Shown here: piece by piece, positions 54,268-64,000 of the stretch
How the letters are laid out: each line of letters begins with the position of its first letter
How positions within the stretch are numbered: position 1 is the stretch's first letter
Source: Platanthera guangdongensis
Lineage: Eukaryota; Streptophyta; Magnoliopsida; Asparagales; Orchidaceae
Direction of reading: 5' to 3'
DNA: 64,000 bases
NCBI GenBank assembly: GCA_039583875.1
Contig: CM077162.1
Span: 53,905,675-53,969,674, forward strand
Translations under genes and position numbers: made by a program
The notes under the pieces: model-generated
Database searches by the model: none
The model's input: the letters and a program-made list of their open reading frames with translations, nothing else
What the model was told of the DNA's origin: nothing

Positions 54268-56099
54268 TGTTAAAATTCAACAAACCGCAGACGCCCCCTT
54301 GGACACCCTGCTGAAAACTCAACAAACCGAAGGAGAATACGCCCACTTATAATGTTGAAAGTTTTCCCGGATCGTGGAGTTAGCAGGGGTTATCTCAACA
54401 ACGCAGTAATAACCAGCAACACATGCAGCACAAGCTTCTTTATTGATCAAGAGCAAACTTCTTTACAAGGCGAGACATACATGGAGAGACATGCTTCATC
54501 AAAAACCAACACCGGGAGAGCAGAGACAGTTACAAAGACAAGAACAAAAACAAGCCGCGCGGACTCAATCAACAAGCCGCCGACCTACTGCTGTGGAGTC
54601 CGCTCAGTCCGCCAGGTCGCCAGACAGCAACCCAAGCCACGCGGACTCACCCCTTATTCCAATGCTTAGCTCTTCACCGCCGGTATGCACGCCGCCAGAC
54701 CGCACAAGCTGCGCCACCGAATGGAACAGTCCGCCTGAAGCAGGCGACTTCCTGAACCCTGAACCAAGTCGCCAAAGAGAAGACCGCCTGGTCGCTATCC
54801 GCGACCTGCTGTTTACCGCCTGTTGCTTAACCGCAGAGTCCGCACTGTCCCTGACCGCAATCAAAGCCAAGTCCTGGCTTTCCAGCGCTATCCGCACAAC
54901 CTGCACAGCACAACCGGGTCAACTCTCAATCCGCGCGGACACAAAGTCCAGACCGCAGCACCTTACGCGAGCTCAAATACTGTTCACTTACTTCGGTCTA
55001 GGTTCCTTATTCCTGATGTGACATGGGTCCTATTTATAGGCACGACGATGAGTATGGTCACCGCCCTAGCCGATAGGGTCACCGCCACAACCCGCAGCTA
55101 GAACAAGTGTGTCCGCTCCTGTGCAGATAGCCAGTCCGCCCCAGCTTCTCCAAGGCCGGACTCCAATATCCAGTCCGCCTTGCCGCCAGAGACCAAGGCA
55201 GGACCACCACAGCCGGACTCCACAACAGCCGTGTCTGCCATTCTGCGGACAAGGCATCAGCCCGCAAAACCCGAGCCCGCAGCCTCGCCATCAAGGCACC
55301 TGCTGGACTCAGCGGACACCCGGCTTCCGTCCGCATATACCAAGTCCATTGCCTCATTGTCAAGGCACCTCCGGACTTAGCGGACACGCCAATCCAGTCC
55401 GTTAACAGCAGACTCCAGTCCGCAACTCCTGAGTCCATAACCTCGTCACAAGGCTAAACCGGACTCAGCGGACTCCGGCTCCAGTCCGCACGCTCCTGCA
55501 CAAGCAATTCTCAAGTCCGCATTTCCCAAGCTAGCAGACAAGGCAACTGCACTTCTACTACGCTTGACGGACTGAGAAACCAGCCCGCGCTCCACTGCGC
55601 GATGTCCCCGGACTGAGCCATCCTGGACTTGGTTCAATTCCCACCAAGTCCAGTCCGCTGGCCGCAAGGGCCAGTCCGCACTTACTGGCGGACACTGGAT
55701 CTAGCCCAACATACCGGGCGACCTCCAGTTCCTGTCCGCGCTGACCGGCGGTCTCCGCAGTTTCCACTTGCCGCTTCACTAGAGCAAGACCAAGGCAACT
55801 GCCAAACCGGTCTGCCGAGCTCCAGTTCTTCAGTCCGCTTCAAGCCGGACTCCGCGGATAACATTCCTATCGGCCCGGTTACTTCCTGGGAGTCAACCGC
55901 CTGCTGAGCAAACACTGGCCTGTCAGACCGCCGCTGCTGTCCGCGCAGTCCGCGCGAACAGACCACGCAGGCCGCCACAGAGCAAACCGCCTGCAACATC
56001 CCTGCCGACTTAGCAGTCCGCCAACCCAGTCCGCGTAGTCCGCGCGGATAGGTTTCCCAAGCCTTCCATTCACCCACTTTCACTTCACAGAATTCAACA
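54268..56099 (-). repeat. C4 5' LTR (1,832 bp)
   Basis: Same length as the 3' LTR, about 34 substitutions and no gaps seen. TATA box TATAAATAG on the minus strand at 55,030-55,038. The right flank is TCCGC (56,100-56,104). Confidence 0.95.
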
Positions 56100-56104
56100 T
56101 CCGC

Positions 56105-56170
56105 GTCATCAAATGCGTGGTGCACTAGTTCATATCCTTCATTCACATTCTCTTCTAGCTTGGGCGCCAT
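56105..56170 (-). pseudogene. C3 ORF3, N-terminal piece cut off by C4
   Basis: ATG 56,170-56,168; MAPKLEENVNEGYELVHHAF aligns with the C2 ORF3 start and fixes the ORF3 start codon of the family. C4 enters 66 bp later. Confidence 0.85.
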
Positions 56171-56199
56171 TAGGGTTTGAAGAAATTTGAATTAGAGAA

Positions 56200-56655
56200 G
56201 AGAGATGTCGACACACAAGTTTGGTCTCGAAACTTTGGTGAGCGTGTCGACAGACAATGGCAAAAACCTATTTATACCTTTCTAGAATCGAAGATGAAAG
56301 GGCGCGTCAAAATACTTAAATTGTGTCGACACTGTTGAAAAGTGTCTACACAGACTTATAATGTCTCGACAACTATGTGTCGACACAAGTATAGTCGACA
56401 GAATATATGTGTCGACACTTGTTTATGTGTCGACACCGCTTAGCTCGACACTTAGTCGAGACTTTACCAGACTAATGTTGAGTAAATCCTAAGTGTCAAC
56501 ACCACCTTGGATGTGTCGACACCTACTATTTATGTGTCGACACTAATTCTCTTAAGTGTCAACACAGACTGTCTAGATGTGTCGACACCATTTCTCGGAA
56601 ATGTCGACACCACATTTCTGTGTCGACACAGACAACTCTGTGTGTCAACACCATT
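56200..56655 (-). repeat. C3 spacer array of GTGTCGACAC palindromes
   Basis: About 20 full or decayed copies between the pol stop (56,678) and ORF3 start (56,170), for example cores at 56,325, 56,379, 56,394, 56,411 and 56,429; spacing is mostly 13-22 bp. Two further cores (about 56,207 and 56,244) lie downstream of the TATA box. Confidence 0.95.
56268..56276 (-). promoter_or_regulatory. Candidate ORF3 promoter TATA box in C3
   Basis: TATAAATAGG on the minus strand, about 100 bp before the ORF3 ATG, between the main palindrome array and the gene, as in C2. Inferred function. Confidence 0.6.
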
Positions 56656-56677
56656 TTACTTAGCAAATTTTGAAAAC

Positions 56678-58311
56678 TTATACTAAGTTTATCATACCTA
56701 ATTCAATTTTGAACCTATTGAATTTGGTTTCATCTAAGGGCTTAGTATACATGTCAGCTAGTTGATTATCTGTATTTATATATTCTAGTGAAATATCTCC
56801 TTTTTCCACATGTTCTCTTAGAAAATGGTATTTTATTTCTATGTGCTTAGTCCTACTATGGGAGATAGGATTGTTTGCAATAGAAATAGCACTAGTAGAA
56901 TCACAAAATAGAGGTGTTCTACTTACTTGAATACCATAGTCTTCTGGCTGATGTTGAATCCATAGAAGTTGACCACAACAACTTCCTGCAGCAACATACT
57001 CTGATTCTACTGTGGAGATAGCCACACTTGTTTGCTTCTTGCTACTCCATGATATCAGTCTTCCACCTAGGAATTGACAGGTACCTGTTGTACTTTTCCT
57101 ATCTTTCTTGCAGCCTGCAAAATCTGCATCTGAATAACCTGTCAGTTCAAAGTCTCCATTCCTAGGGTACCAAAGGCCTAGATAAGGAGTGCCCTTAAGA
57201 TATCTCAGTATTCTTTTGACTGCTGTCAAATGAGATTCTTTAGGGCAAGCTTGATACCTAGCACAGACACATGTAGCATACATGATATCTGGTCTACTTG
57301 CAGTCAAATACAATAGGGAGCCAACTATCCCTCTATACAAAGTCTCATCTACAGGTTTCCCTGCATCATCTTTGCTAAGAGACATACTTGACCCCATAGG
57401 AGTTTTCATGGTACTGGATGATTCCATACCATACTTCCTTATCAACTCTAGAGTGAACTTAGACTGGCATATGGATAAACCATTCTCAGTCTGTCTAACT
57501 TGGAGACCCAAGAAGAACTTAAGTTCCCCCATACTACTCATTTCAAATTATCCGTGCATTAGTTTTGCAAACGTTTTGCAAAGACAACTTTCAGTAGACC
57601 CAAATATGATGTCATCTATATATATTTGGACTAGTATGATCTTGCCTCTGGATTCCCTAAGGAATAGAGTCTTGTCTATTTTCCCCCTTGTGAATTTATT
57701 CTCAATGAGGAAACTAGACATGGTTTCATATCAAGCCCTAGGGGCTTGTTTTAACACATACAAAGCCTTCCTAAGTCTATAAACATAATTAGGTTTAATT
57801 GAATCAACAAAACCTGATGGCTGTTCCACATAAACTTCTTCCTTCAGATTTCCATTTAGAAAAGCTGACTTGACATCCATTTGGTATACTTTAAACCCTT
57901 GATAGGTTGCATAGGCCAAGAACATCCTTATTGCCTCCAGTCTGGCTACTGGAGCAAAGGTTTGATCAAAGTCAATACCTTCTTCCTGCCTATATCCCTT
58001 AGCAACCAGTCTTGCTTTGTTCTTCACAATAACTCCATGTTCATCCATCTTGTTCCTAAAGATCCACTTAGTCCCAATTATGTTGTGGTCTTTTGGTTTA
58101 CGAACAAGCTCCCAGACTTTGCATCCTTGAACTGATTCAGTTCCTCTTGCATAACCTCAATCCAATGAGGGTCTAGGATAGCTTCTTCAAACTTCTTTGG
58201 CTCTACCTGGGATAGAAAACTGGAGTCGAGTACTGAACTTAGATTTCTGCTCCTTGTTTGTACCCCTTGTCTGAGATCTCCAATGATTTGATTGGCTGGA
58301 TGATCTTTCAA
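56678..58311 (-). pseudogene. pol: C3 reverse transcriptase and RNase H
   Basis: RT shows [49 protein letters not shown], a stop in the RAWYET motif (TGA at 57,733-57,731 in place of Trp) and the catalytic YIDDIIFGS (about 57,635-57,609). A further stop precedes [16 protein letters not shown]. From 57,541 to 56,678 the frame is open and contains TASRPDIMYATC, RNase H GYSDADFAGC, SWSSKKQTSVAISTVESEY and DMYTKPLDETK. A frameshift near 58,080 separates the start of RT. Dead but otherwise well preserved. Confidence 0.9.
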
Positions 58312-58344
58312 ATGTCTATTTGCTGGAGGTAGCCTGTCTTCAGG

Positions 58345-59822
58345 TTATACTCCTTCAGCTTCTTCAACTTGCTGCACTCCTTGGTCTTCTTCTGCATCAG
58401 GTGTATCTAGTACTCCCCCTGGACAACAGTCACTATCATCCACTTGATGTCTTGCAGTAGAACCTTCTTCAATAGTAAGCTTGTCCATCTTCTCAGTCAC
58501 ACCTGTGGAGCTGCAAATACTTCTAGATAATTCATTGTTAATGAGTCTAGCTTCATCAAATACTACATGTACTGATTCTTCTACAACTTGAGTGGTCAAG
58601 TTGTAGACCCTATAAGCCTTACTATTGTTGTTGTACCCAATAAAGATCCCCTCTTGGGATTTGGCAGCAAACTTGGTTAAGTAAGACTTTTCATTGTTAA
58701 GTATATAACATTTACAACCAAAGATCCTGAAATAGGATAGATTTGGTTTTCTGCCTTTCACAATATCATAGGGGGTCTTATTGTGGCTCTTGGTGATAGT
58801 AGCCCTATTAATTACATGGCATGCAGTGTTCACTGCCTCAGCCCAGAAATATTATGGGAGAGATGTGTCACTTAATAGGGTTCTACCAGCCTCAATCAAG
58901 GTTCTATTTTTCCTTTCAGCAATGTCATTTTGCTGAGGTATTCTTGGTGAAGAAAATTCCTAAAATATCCCAAATTCTTCACATAGCTTTGTCATACTGT
59001 CAGACTGGAATTCAGTACCATGGTCACTTCTTATTTTGACCACTGTACTGTCTAACTCATTCTGAATTTGTTTGACAAAACTATAAAAGATACTAGGAGT
59101 TTCAGATTTCTGTCTAAGGAAGAACACCCAAGAAAACCTTGAGTAGTGATCTACAACTACAAATGTGTAGACCTTCCTACCTAGGCTGTGAACTGGCATA
59201 GGACCAAAGAGATTCATATGCAAGAGGTATAAGCACCTCACATCATCTTTGTTCTCAATGCTATTAAAGGTGGATCTAGTTTGCTTGCCCTTTTGACAAG
59301 CTGAGCATATCCCATCTTTAATACACTTAACCTGAGTACAATTCCTCACTAACTCTTTACTATAAAGTTGGCCAATTGTCTTATAGTTAAGATGAGCTAG
59401 CCTCTTGTGTCATTTGACACAATGAGAGACTTTCTCATCAGCTACAAGACACACAGGAGAAACATTGTTCTCACACATAATGTCTAGACAATAGACATTT
59501 CTCTTCCTATAACCTGTCAAAATGATCTTTTGATCATTAGACCTCCTAATATGACAACCATCTTTAACAAATGAGATGTCATATCCTAAATGAGGTTGTG
59601 TTTCAAACCTTTAACATAAGCCACTTGAGTAATTGTTATAAGGTTGCTAGAAATGTTACCAAAACCTTTGATGATTCCTTTTTCAGAACCACCAAAGGTG
59701 ACTTTAGGACCATCCTTGATTGGTGTGTAGTCCTTTAGCAATCCCCTAGTTCCAGTCATGTGCCTGGAACATCCACTGTCCAAGTACCATATTGGGGCAT
59801 GGCCACTTGGACTCACCTGCAA
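58345..59822 (-). pseudogene. pol: C3 protease and integrase
   Basis: The protease has WYLDSGCSRHMTG (about 59,795-59,757) followed by FGGSEKGIIKGFGNI. The integrase zinc region shows CSACQKGKQTRS. The core keeps D, D and E: VVVDHYSRFSWVFFLR (second Asp of the usual DD is His, the catalytic first one is kept), IRSDHGTEF and PQQNDIAERKN. Breaks: a frameshift near 59,590, and stops near 59,410, 58,958 and 58,850. The C-terminal part TACHVINRATITKSHNKTPY and FRIFGCKCYI is open from 58,833 to 58,345. Confidence 0.85.
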
Positions 59823-59870
59823 AACAGATTAGTTAACCTTAGAACCCAAAGAATTCTTTGGTCCTTGGTG

Positions 59871-61838
59871 CTAGTTAGTTTGCCTCTTAACAAAACTACC
59901 TGTAGCTTTTCTAGCAGGCAGATTGCTACTCACCTTGACATTAGAATTGTGCCAACAGTCCATGGCAAAGTGGCCTATCTTGCCACAACACCAGCACTCA
60001 AATCTGTTGTACCTTTGCTTAGGTATAACCCTAGCTTTATGATCTACTGCAGGCTTGTTGAGAACTGGGGCTTTGCCCTTAGACTTGGACTTTACAGTCC
60101 TAACAGGTTTTGTAAACCCTAATCCAATTTTACCCTTTTGATGTACAAATTCATCTATCAAAGGTAGAACAGACTTTGGTTTAAAAAACCTTGCAACTAA
60201 ATCTCTCTCCTTCTGAAGACTAATCTCCAGATTTCTGATTTGATCATTCTTGAATGTTATAGTCCCCATCTGAATAACAGTTATGTTCTTCAGCCTGGCT
60301 ATTTCATTTAGTTTTTGATCAATCAACTTACCAAAATCTATTGCAGCCACTTTGAGATTAGCAATCTCCTTAGCCTGACTCTTGGTCAAGGATTTGCTTT
60401 TCTTCAAAGCTTGCAACACTACTCTATATTCATCAATCAACCGATGAATATCTCCTTCAGATTCAGATCCACTCTCATCACTTGATGATGATGTATCTTA
60501 ATCTGACTCAGTACTAGAAATTGAACTAACAGAACAATTTTGTACCTGACTTGGTCCAGGCTGATCCTGGATTTTGTCTCCTTCTGACAAGGCCATCAGT
60601 CCCTGGCACTGATTGTCCTCTTGCTCATATATAGAGTTCATTAACTGTATGAACACTTCTTTCTCTTCTTCAGCAAACAGTCCAATGTAAGCTTCAGCTT
60701 CTGAATCAGTTTCTGAAGAAGACATATCTGACAGACTTTTGTCCTTCTTTGCAACAAAGGACCTTTCCTTTTTGCCCTTGATTTGAGTCTTCTTCTTATC
60801 AGTTGGCTCTTTCCTTTTCTCTGGACAGTCAGCAATAACATGTCCTTGTTTGTTACAATAATAACAAACTATCTTTGAAGATGTAGTTCTACTTTACTTG
60901 GGCTTTCTCCTGTCATTCTTTGATGACTTCTGTGAAGTGGATGACTTAGACCTCCATTGTTTCTTCTTTAGGAACTTCTGAAAATGTTTTGTGAAAGCTG
61001 CAAAGTCCTCATTACTCTCACTGCTTTCAGAATTCTTACTTTCTGACTCATCTGTCTCAGTCTCAACAACTTTTGGGGGTGGAGATGGAGACTTACTTTT
61101 ATATTTCTTGGTGGCTTCTGTCTTGAATGCCACAGCTCTTTCTTTATGCTCAATTCTTGTAGTCTTCTCTTCCTCTTTCCTAACCATTAGCTGCATTTCA
61201 TAGTATAACAGCTTTCCAAACAATGTTGGAGGAGGAATATCTGCTAACTTGGCCATTTCCCTTATGACACAAATCTTAGTATCCCAGTCTTTAGTTAGGG
61301 ATCTCAAGAACTTATCATTCTGCTCATAATTGCTGAATTCTCTTCCATAAGACATCAACTCATTGACAATCCTATAGAATTTCTTGTAGCACTCAGTTAT
61401 GCTATCAGACCTTCCTTGTCTGAAGCTCTTATACTCTTGGTTTAATAATGACTTTCTGTCCTGTCTAACTTCTTCAGAACCCTCCATGTATACTATCAGT
61501 GTGTCCCACATTTCCTTTGATGTTTTACAGTGAATCAAGTTCTGGAATGTGGCATCATCTATTTCACTCACAATAATATTCTGGGCCCTCTTATCCATGG
61601 TGGCCAGAATAATCTCATCTTTGGTCATCTCTGAAAAGTCCTTAGGGGTTCTCTGATTTGCATCCAGGACTGATACTTTCATAGGCACATATGACCCTTC
61701 TTTGACTGTGATATAGATTCTAGGGTCAGAGGCTTCCATAAATAGTCTAACGCTTTCTTTCCAGATGCCAAAAATCTCCTTTCTACAAATTGGCAACTTC
61801 ATGGATCCAAGTTTTTTGTGATTCTCTCTGGAACCCAT
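59871..61838 (-). pseudogene. gag: C3 gag
   Basis: Sirevirus gag starting ATG 61,838 (MGSRENHKKLGSMKLPICRK). Residues to about 314 form the capsid region, open to 60,894 (WKESVRLFMEASDPRIYITV, MWDTLIVYMEGSEEVRQDRK). After a stop come the first knuckle CYYCNKQGHVIADC (about 60,871-60,830), an acidic segment (SSETDSEAEAYIG), a coiled coil (LQALKKSKSLTKSQAKEIAN, NITVIQMGTITFKNDQI) and the second knuckle CWCCGKIGHFAMDC (about 59,999-59,958). C2 gag has the same layout. Only about two stops interrupt it. Confidence 0.9.
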
Positions 61839-61925
61839 TTTCTTGATTTTCTTGATTCTGCACTTGATTATAATGAATCTGCCAACAGGATCTTTTACTC
61901 AGATAGTTATGTCCTTTTTGAGTAA

Positions 61926-61941
61926 CCTGGCTCTGATACCA
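61926..61941 (-). other. C3 primer binding site (tRNA-iMet type)
   Basis: Minus-strand TGGTATCAGAGCCAGG, two bases after the LTR end. Confidence 0.9.
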
Positions 61942-61943
61942 CT

Positions 61944-63782
61944 TGAAAGAAATTGTACCTAATCACCTAGAGGGGGGGGTGAATATGTGACTTTAATATT
62001 TATAAACTTTTAGGCAGATTTAATCACAGATTTCACAGAACATAAAACAACAACCACAGAATCATACACACACAGAGTACACACAGTTTTATAGTGGTTC
62101 CCCAAGGTCTGGGTACATCCACTTCCCCCCTTCGCCTATCTAGTAGTGTACTAGATTCGGCCAAACTCCTCCACTATTCCTCATATCCTCAGATCTTACA
62201 CTCAGAACCCCAACCAGGTTCCTACAACTCAGGCTCAAGGCTCTACCACTCAGTTTTCAACAAGACCTACACTCAGCCTTCAACAAGGCATACACTCAGC
62301 CCTCAACAAGGCCTACACTCAGAGAAATCAATCTCCTACACTCAGGCACACAGGCCCTACCACTCAGCCTTTATAATTTCAGGCTTACAACTCAGATTCC
62401 TAAGGATCCTACAAGAAATTAAAATACAATGTATATACCTACAACTCAGAATAAGAGAGAAGAGTTGACAGGTTTCTTGATGAGTTCTTGGAAGAACTTT
62501 TTTGAGATCAACCTCCCTTGGCTTCCTTCAAAGCTTCTTGAATTTTGAACATAATAGGGTTGAGTCTCAATGCAGCTGATCTTCAATCACTGCTAACTTA
62601 AGAATCAGAACTCAGTCTGAAACTTTTCTTCACAGCCTGGTTCAACAGCTGTCTTCTTGGAAGGAGCTCTCTCTCTCCAACTTCTTAAATCTTCTGATTA
62701 CTTCAAATGATTCTTCAAGGAATTGCTTGATCTATGTCAATCATCATCTTTTGTTGACAGAATAAGCCTTTATATAAGCTTTCTTCATGGTGACCGGCTG
62801 ATCCGGTCCCTAACAGCTTTCTGACATCTCTGACAGTTGCAGTAGACTGGCTGGAATGGCAGCTGTCAAGTCATACAGTCACTTCTTGAATTTTCTGTAA
62901 CTGTCTGAAAGTGTCGAGACAGTCAGTCTTTAAGTGTCGACACTTATAGACTAAGTGTCGACACAAGTAGAGTAAGTGTCGACACTAGCCATCATGGTGT
63001 CGACACAACTACTTGTGTTGTAGAAAATACTTCTCGACACAGCTTCTTCAGAATGTGTCGACACTGATAATGTGTGTCGACACAACTTCTTGTTCTTCAG
63101 TACTTTGTTGATTTCTTGTAAGTGTCGACACAACTCCTTTGTGTCGACACATCTTCTTGTGTTGAACTTGTTAAGTGTCGACACATTTTCTTAGTGTCGA
63201 CACATGCCTTCTGTGTTGATACTTTTGCTGAGTGTCGACACATTTTCTTAGTGTCGACAATTGTACTTAGACTTCATTGGAATTTGCTGAGTGTCGACAC
63301 ATCCTCCTAGTGTCGACACTTTCTTCATGTGTTGAGACTTTGGCTGAGTGTTGACACTTCTCCTTTGTGTCGACACTTGTACTTAGAATTTGTTGAACTT
63401 TTGCTAAGTGTCGACAAAGTTCCTCTGGGTGTCGACACTGCTTCTAAGTGTCGACACAGCTTCTCTGGACATTTCTTCATTGAGTGTCGACACAGCCTGT
63501 ATTTGTCGACACTTTCCTTCTGGTGTCGACTCTGCATCCCTGGTGTCGACACAATTACTCCAAGTGTCGACACTACTTCTCTGGGTGTCGACACAAGTCT
63601 TCTTAAGTGTCGACACTTTTCTTCTGGGTGTCGACACATGGACTTAGAATCTTTTAAGCTTTCCCTGCAATTACTTAACCTGCACAAGGTAACTCAAAAT
63701 ACATAAAATACATTTTGATGTATATCATTGAGTAGGGTGGGACTTCTTCAAATCAGGTACATTTATTCCAATGTACCCAACA
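61944..63782 (-). repeat. C3 5' LTR (1,839 bp)
   Basis: Mate of 45,219-47,055 with about 46 substitutions and a 2-bp length change. It contains the palindrome array 62,915-63,645 and a minus-strand TATATAAAGG box at about 62,767-62,776. The left end follows the primer site; the right end is CCCAACA. Confidence 0.95.
62915..63645 (-). repeat. C3 5' LTR palindrome array
   Basis: More than 25 GTGTCGACAC copies. Between the two C3 LTRs several single motifs differ by one base (for example GTGTCTACAC versus GTGTCGACAC), showing decay in progress. Confidence 0.9.
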
Positions 63783-64000
63783 CTGGGTTCCTCTCTCTTC
63801 CTTCTCTCTTCTCTCCTTGGCTCTTCCTTCTTCCTTTCCTCCTTCCTTTCTGGCGTCCTCCTCGACTTTGACCCCGAAGGTCTTGTTCCCCTCCTCTCTG
63901 TTATTATCTCCCCATCCAGTCTCGCTAATTAGTCTTTGTTCTTCTCCTCCCCTCGAACAAAAGTGTTCGCCTTCTCTATCATTTCTTCAAAAGATCTTGG
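63783..64000 (-). pseudogene. gag: G2 gag, part beyond the C3 insertion
   Basis: The minus strand reads PRSFEEMIEKANTFVRGEE, equivalent to SFEELMERA in G1 gag, then a Lys/Arg/Glu-rich stretch with a stop. It continues G2 gag from 45,218; the N-terminal gag and 5' LTR are beyond the window. Confidence 0.7.

Larger units (their letters stand above)
50104..56099 (-). mobile_element. C4: non-autonomous gag-integrase copia element, 5,996 bp
   Basis: Two 1,832-bp LTRs (about 34 differences by eye, 1.9%), perfect TCCGC duplication, primer site and PPT, all minus strand. The internal region is only 2,332 bp and encodes one gene with gag and a mutated integrase; reverse transcriptase and RNase H are absent. 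It must have been copied by proteins of another element. It is inserted in C3 ORF3. Confidence 0.95.
45219..63782 (-). mobile_element. C3: full-length Sirevirus-type Ty1/copia element with C4 inside
   Basis: Both LTRs are present (1,837 and 1,839 bp; about 46 substitutions by eye, about 2.5%). Without the 5,996-bp C4 and one duplicated pentamer it is about 12.6 kb. Minus-strand order: 5' LTR, tRNA-iMet primer site, two-knuckle gag, protease, integrase, RT, RNase H, palindrome spacer, TATA box, ORF3, PPT, 3' LTR. Flanking pentamers (CATGG left, CTGGG right) do not match, so no clean target duplication. It is inserted in G2 gag. Confidence 0.9.
33151..64000 (-). mobile_element. G2: Tat-lineage Ty3/gypsy element (3' LTR to gag)
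   Basis: Reading on the minus strand: gag (beyond 64,000 to 63,783, then 45,218 down, split by C3), protease, RT, RNase H, a second archaeal-type RNase H, integrase ending near 40,840, duplicated and tandem repeats (40,690-38,296), two opposite-strand genes (37,905-33,937), PPT and a 615-bp 3' LTR. Dual RNase H and extra genes plus tandem repeats downstream of pol are known for the Tat/Ogre lineage. The 5' LTR is outside the window. Pol is broken by stops and shifts. Confidence 0.85.

Overview
This window is plant nuclear DNA, almost certainly an angiosperm; the species cannot be named from it. About 92% is LTR retrotransposon, arranged as two four-level nests on either side of a small, older, AT-richer island (about 26.9-31.7 kb). 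The island carries one apparently intact host gene and two small DNA transposons. There is no prokaryotic gene organisation, CRISPR array or rRNA/tRNA gene.

Left nest (1-26,868): an old LTR (remnant 26,379-26,868) was hit by Sirevirus-type copia element C2 (10,428-26,378, +). C2 was hit by Tat-like gypsy element G1 (6,543-10,427, -) in gag and by a smaller copia element C5 (15,078-20,565, -, perfect ATTAA target-site duplication) in the reverse transcriptase/RNase H region. G1 was in turn hit by Sirevirus-like element C1 (1-6,542, +). The left ends of C2, G1 and C1 lie outside the window.

Island (26,869-31,746): a 96-residue secreted single-LysM protein gene (27,123-27,413); a 1,011-bp PIF/Harbinger-like element with TTA duplications (27,515-28,525) that carries a piece of a LysM receptor-kinase (LYK4/5-like) ectodomain; a 568-bp hAT-like MITE with a perfect 8-bp duplication (30,153-30,720); and otherwise AT-rich sequence without recognisable genes.

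Right nest (31,747-64,000): a decayed non-autonomous copia copy (31,747-33,150) was hit by Tat-lineage gypsy element G2 (33,151 to beyond 64,000, -). G2 has dual RNase H, a 231-bp tandem array in its 3' region and two intron-containing genes on the opposite strand. G2 gag was hit by full-length Sirevirus-type element C3 (45,219-63,782, -). The extra ORF3 of C3 was hit by C4 (50,104-56,099, -, perfect TCCGC duplication), a compact copia that encodes gag plus a catalytically ablated integrase and no reverse transcriptase.

The most interesting signal is regulatory. In C2 and C3, dense arrays of the 10-bp palindrome GTGTCGACAC occur in two places: in the LTR, and again in the non-coding gap between pol and ORF3. 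In both places the array is followed by a TATA box. In the related element C1 both places instead carry a different CG-bearing motif (TTCGACGAA / CTCGACGAAC). This suggests that ORF3 has its own internal promoter that co-evolves with the LTR enhancer. The opposite-strand genes of G2 also sit behind TATA boxes. Nearly all element genes are broken by stops or shifts, so the window records decayed copies rather than active elements, except that C5, C4 and C3 look fairly recent (LTR pairs differ by about 1%, 1.9% and 2.5%, counted by eye).
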